Notes under the pieces: model-generated | The model's input: the letters and a program-made list of their open reading frames with translations, nothing else | The model's database searches: none | What the model was told of the DNA's origin: nothing | Translations under genes and position numbers: made by a program | Shown: positions 1 to 4,951 of the stretch, piece by piece | Position numbering within the stretch: position 1 is the first letter of the stretch | How the letters are laid out: each line of letters opens with the position of its first letter | From: Candidatus Aerophobota bacterium | GTDB taxonomy: Bacteria; Aerophobota; Aerophobia; Aerophobales; B3-G15 | Reading direction: 5' to 3' | NCBI GenBank assembly: GCA_021163905.1 | Contig: JAGGTG010000136.1 | Span: forward strand, 1 to 8,173 | DNA length: 8,173 nucleotides

Positions 1-26
1 AGTGTCCCAATTTCAAGGTAGATAAG

Positions 27-60
27 TTGACAGAAATTTATTTTTTTATATAAATATAAT
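27..60 (+). promoter_or_regulatory. Sigma-70-type promoter of the ArsR-family gene
   Basis: A perfect -35 box TTGACA lies at 27-32. After a 16-bp spacer comes TATAAA at 49-54, and a perfect TATAAT overlaps just downstream at 55-60, but 22 bp from the -35 box. The TATAAA pairing is the better-spaced one and predicts a transcript start near 60. The start region is followed at once by the palindrome at 72-95, so a repressor bound there would sit on the initial transcribed region. This is inferred from sequence only. Confidence 0.65.
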
Positions 61-71
61 ACGTTTAATTT

Positions 72-95
72 AACAATTTCTATATAGAAACTGTT
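72..95. promoter_or_regulatory. 24-bp imperfect palindrome, probable operator
   Basis: The core at 77-90 (TTTCTATATAGAAA) is a perfect 14-bp palindrome. With one mismatch (76 against 91) the symmetry extends to AACA at 72-75 and TGTT at 92-95, giving 11 of 12 matched pairs. It lies just downstream of the promoter at 27-60 and upstream of the Shine-Dalgarno site of the ArsR-family gene. ArsR dimers bind such dyads and repress their own genes, so autoregulation is the simplest reading. I saw no second copy elsewhere in the window. Confidence 0.6.
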
Positions 96-113
96 TTTTG
101 GGGTGAACATAAA

Positions 114-458
114 ATGTCTTTAAAAAGTGCAAACAGGCAAAAAATAAAAAAGAGTCTGGGTAAAAAAATAACTGCAGAGAAAACGGAAAACTTTGCCAAT
201 ATTTTTGAAATTCTGGGAAGCAGAGTAAGACTAAAGATACTGAAGATGATAAGCGACGAGGAAAAATGTGTAAATTTTTTAAGCAAAAAGCTAAAGTTAT
301 CTCAACCTACAGTATCCTATCATTTAAAGCTTCTGTTGGATCTTGGCCTTGTTAAACAGTTTAAGACAGCTCAATGGGTCAGATACAAATTAAATAAAGA
401 AAAGTTAATAGAACTTCTATCTGATTTTTCTAAAATTTATGGAATTTTAAAAAAGTAA
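114..458 (+). CDS. ArsR-family winged helix-turn-helix regulator
   Basis: This 114-residue protein is a small DNA-binding repressor of the ArsR/SmtB type. Residues about 27-95 hold the winged helix: the first helices run through NIFEILGSRVRLKIL, the recognition helix is SQPTVSYHLKLL (63-74), and the wing follows at VKQFKTAQWVRYKL. The lysine-rich first 25 residues lie outside the domain. The usual metal-binding ELCVCDL motif of helix alpha-3 appears here as EKCVNFL, so only one cysteine (C52) remains and a classical three-thiol arsenite site is unlikely. The signal could be another metal, a redox change or a metabolite. The start is the ATG at 114, preceded by GGGGTGA at 100-106. The promoter and palindrome directly upstream suggest autoregulation. 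Its other targets are not evident; the next gene is 240 bp away. Confidence 0.85.
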   Translation: MSLKSANRQKIKKSLGKKITAEKTENFANIFEILGSRVRLKILKMISDEEKCVNFLSKKLKLSQPTVSYHLKLLLDLGLVKQFKTAQWVRYKLNKEKLIELLSDFSKIYGILKK

Positions 459-698
459 TTTTCCATTTTATTCAAACTTCTGATATCTTCTCGTATCGTA
501 AAAGGATTAGTCTAAATCTTCAGTAATTCAATGTGCCATCAGATTTATCCCGGGAGGGCTGAAGTTTTCCTGCCTAAAAAATAGAATAGTTGTCGAATCT
601 GAATTAACACTTTCGCTCGGGCTATGAGGGTGCACAAAAGGGAGTATTATTTATGATTTTAATCCTGAAGTCATTTTACAGGTTGCCAGGAGAAAAAG
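459..698 (+). other. 240-bp intergenic leader without a gene
   Basis: I see no gene here, and no tRNA or riboswitch consensus that I can recognise. The only structure worth recording is a possible RNA fold: TCAGATT at 539-545 is perfectly complementary to AATCTGA at 596-602, and CCCGGG at 549-554 can pair with CTCGGG at 616-621 (one G-U pair), which together would form a pseudoknot. No well-spaced -35/-10 pair is apparent. The Shine-Dalgarno site AGGAG of the next gene lies at 688-692. A structured 5' leader of the DUF166 gene is possible but unproven. Confidence 0.35.
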
Positions 699-1406
699 AT
701 GCGTATTTTAATTGTAGTTCAGGGAAATTATGGAAAGAGAATAGTTAAAAATATCTCTTCTTATGCACCTGCAGACTGGAAAATACAAACCTGGATTGCA
801 CCTTCTCGTTTTCCAATAATCGTTGAGGAACCCGAAGAATTTCTCCCGGAAAGTCTTCCAGAAGTTGATCTTCTTATCTGCCTTGGTGAAAACCCGGGAG
901 TTGCCGAGTTAATCCCGGGTCTGGTTAAACTTTCAAAGGCCAGGGCTGTTATTGCTCCTATTGATAATAAAGCCTGGCTCCCTGCAGGGTTAAAAAATCA
1001 AATAAGAAAAGAACTGAAAGATCTGGGAGTAGATTCTGCCTTTCCCTCCCCCTTTTGTTCCTTAACAGAAAAATTCAGTGAAAATGAGTATATAAAATTA
1101 TTTGCAGTGCTTTTTGGAAGACCAGATATCGATGTTACCTGTAACAATGGTAAAATTAGTAAAATTACAATTAAAAGAGAGGCTCCCTGTGGATGCACTC
1201 GTTTTGTTGCAGAAAAACTTACAGGAACAAAGGTAGAAAAAGCAGAGGAAAAAGCAGGTCTTTTCCATCATTACTATCCCTGCTTAGCCTCTGGAAAAAT
1301 AGGCGGAGGATTTAAAGATTCTATTCTTCACCAATCAGCAAATATGACAAAGCTTATAGTTAAAGAAGCTGTTAAAAAGTGTAACGATAATTTTAATCTT
1401 ACTTGA
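699..1406 (+). CDS. DUF166-family cysteine-containing protein
   Basis: The 235-residue product matches the DUF166 family, known from methanogens and anaerobic bacteria and sometimes annotated, without good support, as thymidylate synthase-like. It opens with a beta-strand (MRILIVVQGNYGKR) as in Rossmann-like folds. Features that look like family signatures are the APID turn (86-89), FCSL with C120, EAPCGC at 161-166 (C164 and C166) and HHYYPC at 190-195 (C195). Other cysteines are C61, C148 and C228. The clustered cysteines suggest a metal or Fe-S site, which is inference. There is no signal peptide or membrane segment. The ATG at 699 follows AGGAG at 688-692. The stop codon TGA overlaps the -35 box of the next promoter. 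The gene precedes NifX-like and Mrp-type genes, which supports a role in cofactor or cluster metabolism; the biochemical function is unknown. Confidence 0.75.
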   Translation: MRILIVVQGNYGKRIVKNISSYAPADWKIQTWIAPSRFPIIVEEPEEFLPESLPEVDLLICLGENPGVAELIPGLVKLSKARAVIAPIDNKAWLPAGLKNQIRKELKDLGVDSAFPSPFCSLTEKFSENEYIKLFAVLFGRPDIDVTCNNGKISKITIKREAPCGCTRFVAEKLTGTKVEKAEEKAGLFHHYYPCLASGKIGGGFKDSILHQSANMTKLIVKEAVKKCNDNFNLT

Positions 1407-1430
1407 CAAAAATAATTTCCATAATATAAT
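1403..1430 (+). promoter_or_regulatory. Perfect-consensus sigma-70 promoter
   Basis: TTGACA at 1403-1408 and TATAAT at 1425-1430 both match consensus exactly, with a 16-bp spacer. The -35 box overlaps the DUF166 stop codon (TGA at 1404-1406). Transcription should start near 1437, just before the ATG at 1439, which bears on the choice of start for the MerR-type gene. MerR activators usually act on long 19-20 bp spacers, so with 16 bp this regulator would more likely repress here or act elsewhere. The promoter probably drives the whole operon to 4832. Confidence 0.75.
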
Positions 1431-1468
1431 AACCTATTATGCAGAAGGATTATACAAGAGATAAAAAA

Positions 1469-1876
1469 ATGGAAGATGATAGACCGGTTTATTCGATCAG
1501 TGTAGCGGCTGAACTTTTAAATGTTCATCCCCGCACTCTGAGATTGTATGAGAAACATGGACTTATAGCTCCTAAAAGAAGGGGTAACAGGAGGTTCTTC
1601 TCTAATAGTGATCTACGCTGGATACGCTGTTTAAGGGAGATGATTCATGAGGAGGGATTAAGTATCTCTGGAATAAGAATTTTATTGACACTTATTCCCT
1701 GCTGGCAGATAAAAGGATGCAGTGAAAAAGAAAGAGAAAATTGTTCTGCTTTTTATAATAAGGCGATTCCCTGCTGGGAGTTAACCCGCAGAATCTGCAA
1801 AGAAAAATTTATTCATACATGTAAGGACTGTAAAGTATATAAACAGAGAAAAGAGAGTATTGATAACAAAATATAA
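1469..1876 (+). CDS. MerR-family regulator with duplicated Cys motif
   Basis: The N-terminal half (residues about 6-75) is a MerR/HspR-type winged helix domain, with SVAAELLNVHPRTLRLYEKH as the helix-turn-helix and RRGNRRFFSNSDL as the wing. The C-terminal half is an unusual cysteine region: IPCW at 76-79 followed by GC at 83-84 and NC at 91-92, then IPCW again at 100-103, IC at 109-110 and CKDC at 118-121. With C54 that makes eight cysteines, enough to bind a metal or Fe-S cluster as effector; this is inference. The frame opens at ATG 1439, but the promoter predicts transcription start near 1437, so that start would be leaderless. I prefer the ATG at 1469, which leaves five residues before the domain, although its Shine-Dalgarno site is weak. 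It is the first gene of the operon and probably controls it. Confidence 0.8.
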   Translation: MEDDRPVYSISVAAELLNVHPRTLRLYEKHGLIAPKRRGNRRFFSNSDLRWIRCLREMIHEEGLSISGIRILLTLIPCWQIKGCSEKERENCSAFYNKAIPCWELTRRICKEKFIHTCKDCKVYKQRKESIDNKI

Positions 1877-1893
1877 GATGAAAGGAGGGCTTT

Positions 1894-2253
1894 ATGGGAG
1901 GATATAGACATAGATATATGTATTATCTTACAGGTCTTCCAGGATGGATGAGATTTGGTTTTTCCCCTGGATGGTTAGGTACATCCCCTACAGGGATGGG
2001 ACCGGGAGCAACTTATCTTATGACCGGAACATGGCCTACCCCTCAAGCTCAGGCATGGTGGCAGGCTATGCAAACAGGACAGGCTCCTTATCCAGCATTT
2101 GGAGGGGTAACGCCGGGCTATACAGCACCAGGCTCCTATCAGGGTGCAGGAGGCCAGCAGGAGCTTCAACTTCTTCAAAGTCAAGCCCAGGCTCTAAAAG
2201 AACAACTGGAGAGGATTAATCAGAGGATTAAGGAACTGGAAAAAGAAAAATAA
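1894..2253 (+). CDS. Cysteine-free protein with C-terminal coiled coil (DUF5320-like)
   Basis: The 119-residue protein is not a known enzyme. Residues 1-86 are low-complexity and rich in Gly, Pro, Trp, Tyr and Met (for example SPTGMGPGATY at 31-41), with no cysteine. Residues 90-119 form a clear coiled coil with hydrophobic a/d positions L91, L94, A98, L101, L105, I108, I112 and L115. This tail matches the tail of the next protein at 19 of 30 positions. The layout resembles the DUF5320 proteins often found beside NifX-like and Mrp-type genes. A scaffold or oligomerisation partner is the likeliest role. The ATG at 1894 follows a near-ideal AAAGGAGGG at 1881-1889, suggesting strong translation. 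The gene lies 17 bp after the regulator, and a 36-bp palindrome begins immediately after its stop codon. Confidence 0.75.
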   Translation: MGGYRHRYMYYLTGLPGWMRFGFSPGWLGTSPTGMGPGATYLMTGTWPTPQAQAWWQAMQTGQAPYPAFGGVTPGYTAPGSYQGAGGQQELQLLQSQAQALKEQLERINQRIKELEKEK

Positions 2254-2289
2254 AAATTTAAAGGGAGGGTTAACCCTCCCTTTAAATTT
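2254..2289. terminator. 36-bp perfect palindrome, terminator- or attenuator-like hairpin
   Basis: The sequence is a perfect palindrome of 36 bp: 16-bp arms around a TTAA loop (2270-2273). The GC core is GGGAGGG (2263-2269) pairing with CCCTCCC (2274-2280), preceded by AAATTTAAA and followed by TTTAAATTT, an A-tract/stem/T-tract order like a bidirectional intrinsic terminator, but the T tract is interrupted by AAA. It starts right after the stop codon at 2253 and ends one base before the Shine-Dalgarno site GGGAGG (2290-2295) of the NifX-like gene. Partial termination, mRNA end protection or protein binding are alternatives. Confidence 0.6.
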
Positions 2290-2300
2290 GGGAGGAAAAT

Positions 2301-2918
2301 ATGAAGTTAGCCGTGTCGTCAACTGGGCCTACTTTGGACTCTCAAGTTGACCCCAGATTTGGTAGGTGCAGTTATATAATCATAGTAGATCCGGATACCA
2401 TGAAATTTGAGGCGATTACCAATCCTAACATCCAGGCTGGAGGTGGAGCAGGCATTGCAACTGCTCAACTGGTCGCCGATAGAGGTGTAGAGGCTATTAT
2501 AACTGGAAATGTAGGGCCAAACGCTTTCCAGACCTTATCAATGGCTGGAATTAAAATCATCACAGGAGCTATGGGAACAGTTAGACAGGTAGTTGAACAG
2601 TACAAAAATGGTCAGCTAACATCTACTGCAGGAGGACCTACAGTCGCTACTCACTTTGGAATGGGTGGAGGAATGGGAATGGGTAGAGGTATGGGTATGG
2701 GAGGAGGGTTTGGCAGAGGTATGGGGTTTGGCAGAGGTATGGGAATGGGTTATCCGGGAATGCCTTATCCTCAAGGAGGAGCTTTTCAGGTATCACCTAC
2801 AGCTTCTCAGATACCCAAGGAGCAGGAGATTAACCTGCTGAAAGACCAAGCTAAAGCACTTCAGCAACAATTAGAGCAGATAAAGAAAAGAATAGATGAG
2901 CTTGAAAAAGAAAAATAA
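2301..2918 (+). CDS. NifX/NifB-family cluster-binding protein with Gly/Met linker and coiled-coil tail
   Basis: Residues 1-106 form the dinitrogenase iron-molybdenum cofactor domain (NifX/NafY/NifB C-terminal type), which in characterised members binds Fe-Mo-type clusters or precursors. Visible signatures are the DPRFGRC segment with C23, GGGAG at 47-51 and ITGNVGPNAF at 67-76. Residues 119-150 are a linker built almost only of Gly, Met, Arg and Phe, including two GFGRGM repeats. Residues 176-205 are a coiled coil (I177, L180, A184, L187, L191, I194, I198, L201 at a/d) that matches the tail of the preceding protein at 19 of 30 positions. C23 is the sole cysteine. No nitrogenase structural gene is present, so nitrogen fixation cannot be inferred. 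The ATG follows GGGAGG at 2290-2295. Confidence 0.88.
   Translation: MKLAVSSTGPTLDSQVDPRFGRCSYIIIVDPDTMKFEAITNPNIQAGGGAGIATAQLVADRGVEAIITGNVGPNAFQTLSMAGIKIITGAMGTVRQVVEQYKNGQLTSTAGGPTVATHFGMGGGMGMGRGMGMGGGFGRGMGFGRGMGMGYPGMPYPQGGAFQVSPTASQIPKEQEINLLKDQAKALQQQLEQIKKRIDELEKEK
2706..2741 (+). repeat. 18-bp tandem repeat, two copies, in frame
   Basis: Two contiguous identical 18-bp units (2706-2723 and 2724-2741) read GGGTTTGGCAGAGGTATG and encode GFGRGM twice at residues 136-147 of the NifX-like protein. The flanking sequence continues with degenerate Gly-Met units. Copy number could vary by slippage, changing the linker length in steps of six residues. Confidence 0.8.
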
Positions 2919-2929
2919 GGGGGTTTAAG

Positions 2930-3130
2930 ATGCCAAGAGGAGATGGAACCGGTCCCTTCGGGGGAGGTGGAAGAGGTGGAGGAAGAGGTAGAGGTGGAGG
3001 ATTTGGATTGGGTCCTGGAGGAGAATGTGTATGCCCAAACTGTGGTACGGTAATTTCTCACTCAAGAGGAACTCCCTGTTATCAGATAACCTGTCCTAAA
3101 TGTGGAGCTAAAATGACGAGGAGACGATGA
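2930..3130 (+). CDS. Small Gly/Arg-rich zinc-ribbon protein
   Basis: The product has 66 residues. The first 31 are Gly/Arg-rich and open with MPRGDGTGPFG, the same opening style as DUF5320 proteins. The C-terminal half carries two knuckles, CPNCG (C35, C38) and CPKCG (C55, C58), plus C33 and C50, a zinc-ribbon or rubredoxin-like arrangement that should bind Zn or Fe. Similar tiny proteins accompany NifX-like and Mrp-type genes; none is characterised to my knowledge. A role as metal donor, electron carrier or adaptor would fit but is inference. AAGGGGG at 2917-2923 is the Shine-Dalgarno site and overlaps the upstream stop codon. The end of the gene overlaps the next ATG by 4 bp, suggesting translational coupling to the ATPase. 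Confidence 0.8.
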   Translation: MPRGDGTGPFGGGGRGGGRGRGGGFGLGPGGECVCPNCGTVISHSRGTPCYQITCPKCGAKMTRRR

Positions 3131-3963
3131 TAGTTTCTGTAGCCAGTGGAAAGGGAGGGACTGGTAAGACTACAGTGGCAGTGAACCTTGCTTTATCTCA
3201 GGATAAAGTTCAATTTCTTGACTGTGATGTGGAAGCTCCAAATGCCTCTATATTTCTAAAACCACTTATCCAGGAAAAAAAAATCGTTCCTTTTTTCATT
3301 CCCAGGTTAATAAAGGAAAAATGCAATTTCTGTAAGTTATGCAGCAAAGTCTGCGAGTGGAACGCCATTGCCGTGATTAAAGACAAATGGCTTTTTTTCC
3401 CCGAACTCTGTCACAGCTGTAGTGCCTGCTGGACACTATGTCCACAAAATGCACTGGAAAAGGAAGAAAAAGAGCTCGGAGTAATAGAAAAGGGAAAGGT
3501 AGGTAAGATAGAGTTTATCCATGGAAAACTCACCATAGGGCAAACAGTTGCCCCTCCCTTAATAAAACAGGTAAAAAAAGAAATAAGAAAGGGGGAAGAT
3601 GTTATAATTGATGTTGCTCCAGGAACGAGCTGTCCAATGGTAGAAGCAGTGAAGGGAACCGACTTTTGTCTTCTCGTTACAGAACCAACTCCCTTTGGGC
3701 TTAACGATCTTACTCTTGCAATAGGAGTGGTAAAGGAGCTTAATATTCCCTTTGGAGTAGTAATTAACCGCTTTGATGTTGGGGATAAGAAAGTAGAAAA
3801 TTTTTGCGAAAAAAATAACATTCCCATCTTATTAAAAATCCCTCTTGAGGAAAGAATTGCAAAATATTACTCAAAAGGAGAAGTGTTGGTAGCAAAAGAT
3901 GAGAAGTGGAGAGAAAAATTTAAACAGCTCTTTCAAAAGATAAAAGAAAAAGTGAAAAAATGA
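3127..3963 (+). CDS. MinD/Mrp-family P-loop ATPase with 2[4Fe-4S] ferredoxin insert (copy 1)
   Basis: This 278-residue cytoplasmic ATPase has the deviant Walker A motif SGKGGTGKTT (7-16, signature lysine K9), the DCDVEAPN segment (32-39) and a switch II region DVAPGTSCP (162-170). A ferredoxin domain is inserted at about 57-112, with C66-C69-C72-C76 and C95-C98-C101-C105 in two CxxCxxCxxxC sets; only the second is followed by proline. Relatives of the Mrp/NBP35 group bind and transfer Fe-S clusters as dimers, and the insert should add two [4Fe-4S] clusters for electron transfer. The start ATG overlaps the zinc-ribbon gene by 4 bp (ATGA), with GAGGAG at 3118-3123. The next gene is a paralog, also overlapping by 4 bp, so the two are probably made in equal amounts and may pair. 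Confidence 0.9.
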   Translation: MIVSVASGKGGTGKTTVAVNLALSQDKVQFLDCDVEAPNASIFLKPLIQEKKIVPFFIPRLIKEKCNFCKLCSKVCEWNAIAVIKDKWLFFPELCHSCSACWTLCPQNALEKEEKELGVIEKGKVGKIEFIHGKLTIGQTVAPPLIKQVKKEIRKGEDVIIDVAPGTSCPMVEAVKGTDFCLLVTEPTPFGLNDLTLAIGVVKELNIPFGVVINRFDVGDKKVENFCEKNNIPILLKIPLEERIAKYYSKGEVLVAKDEKWREKFKQLFQKIKEKVKK

Positions 3964-4832
3964 AAACACTGACAGTGATAAGTGGAAAGGGAGGAACTGG
4001 TAAGACAAGTTTAGTTGCATCTTTTGCATCTTTTTTTAATAACAAAGTTATGGTTGACTGTGATGTAGATGCTGCTAATCTTCATCTTCTCCTACATCCT
4101 GAAATAAAAAAATCCTTTAATTTTAAAGGGGGAAAATTACCCATAATTGATAAGGATAAATGTAGCCAATGTGGAAGGTGTATTGAGGTTTGCCAGTTTG
4201 ATGCCATAGATAAAGATTTCAGGGTTGATCCTCTATCTTGTGAGGGATGTTCTCTTTGCGCTCGTATTTGTCCGGAAAAAGCTATAAAAATGGAAGAAAA
4301 AATAACAGGTTACTGGTATATCTCTGATACAAAATACGGTCCATTAGTTCATGCCAGATTAGGGATAGGCGAGGGAAACTCAGGAAAGCTTGTCACTCAG
4401 GTGAGAAATACCGCTGAGGAAGTTGCACAGGAAAAAGGTCTGAATCTTATTATAATTGACGGCTCTCCTGGAATTGGCTGTCCTGTGGTTGCCTCCCTTA
4501 CAGGAGCAGATTTAGCTTTAATTGTTACAGAACCAACCTTATCTGGTGTAAGTGATCTTGAAAGAATTGGAGGGGTATGTGATCATTTTGGTATTCAATG
4601 GGTGGTATGTATAAACAAGTTTGACATAAACCTTGATAATACAAAAAGAATAGAAAAGGAGTGTTACCTTCATGGTGTGCAGGTAGTAGGAAAAATACCC
4701 TTTGATACATCTTTTATTGAAGCCCTTGTCAGGGGGAAATCCTTAGCAGAATACTCTACGAGCAAAACCACCCAGCAGATAAAAGACATGTGGAATAGAA
4801 TATTTAATATTTTAAATAGTAAAAACGTCTGA
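3960..4832 (+). CDS. MinD/Mrp-family P-loop ATPase with 2[4Fe-4S] ferredoxin insert (copy 2)
   Basis: The 290-residue paralog of the previous protein has Walker A SGKGGTGKTS (8-17, signature lysine K10), DCDVDAAN (33-40) and switch II DGSPGIGCP (167-175), closer to the usual DxPPGTGC pattern than copy 1. The ferredoxin insert at about 61-112 has C68-C71-C74-C78 and C94-C97-C100-C104, binding two [4Fe-4S] clusters. The gene begins inside the stop codon of copy 1 (ATGA at 3960-3963) and lacks a strong Shine-Dalgarno site, so its translation probably depends on coupling. A heterodimer in which one subunit is more active is a reasonable hypothesis from this family. It is the last gene before the hairpin at 4848-4875. 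Confidence 0.9.
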   Translation: MKTLTVISGKGGTGKTSLVASFASFFNNKVMVDCDVDAANLHLLLHPEIKKSFNFKGGKLPIIDKDKCSQCGRCIEVCQFDAIDKDFRVDPLSCEGCSLCARICPEKAIKMEEKITGYWYISDTKYGPLVHARLGIGEGNSGKLVTQVRNTAEEVAQEKGLNLIIIDGSPGIGCPVVASLTGADLALIVTEPTLSGVSDLERIGGVCDHFGIQWVVCINKFDINLDNTKRIEKECYLHGVQVVGKIPFDTSFIEALVRGKSLAEYSTSKTTQQIKDMWNRIFNILNSKNV

Positions 4833-4847
4833 AAAAATTCTTTTTAC

Positions 4848-4875
4848 AGGGCTCCTGCGGTGGAGCCCTATTTTA
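4848..4875 (+). terminator. Intrinsic terminator after the Mrp operon
   Basis: AGGGCTCC (4848-4855) and GGAGCCCT (4862-4869) form a perfect 8-bp GC-rich stem with a TGCGGT loop, followed by ATTTTAAATT. The T run is short (4871-4874), so termination may be incomplete. It lies 15 bp after the stop codon of the second ATPase. I found no clear promoter between it and the next gene at 4952, so some read-through may be needed. Confidence 0.75.
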
Positions 4876-4951
4876 AATTAGATTAAATAATTTCAACTTT
4901 TACAAAAGATGGGGGTTTTAAAGTTTTTACAGTAGATAGTCGAGAAATAAG

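Noticed and set aside
590..627. Possible promoter upstream of the DUF166 gene (TTGTCG)
   Set aside because: No -10-like box lies at an acceptable distance; TATTAT at 645-650 has no matching -35 box either.
533..650. Known riboswitch, such as cobalamin, SAM, Moco, c-di-GMP or fluoride types
   Set aside because: None of the conserved motifs I know for these classes could be found; only generic pairing is present.
892..920. Inverted repeat ACCCGGGA / TCCCGGGT with a 13-base loop in the DUF166 gene
   Set aside because: The 8-bp arms with a longer loop fall within coding sequence, and I have no sign of a regulatory role.
2301..2918. Nitrogen fixation function suggested by the NifX-like domain
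   Set aside because: No nifHDK, nifE/N or nifB gene is visible, and this domain is widespread in non-fixing anaerobes.
3411..3827. 138-residue open frame on the minus strand
   Set aside because: It is antisense to the first Mrp-type ATPase and its composition is a by-product of that gene's codons.
4876..4951. Promoter for the ASKHA operon
   Set aside because: Candidates such as TTCAAC or TTTACA lack a credible -10 box at 16-18 bp, so I do not annotate one.
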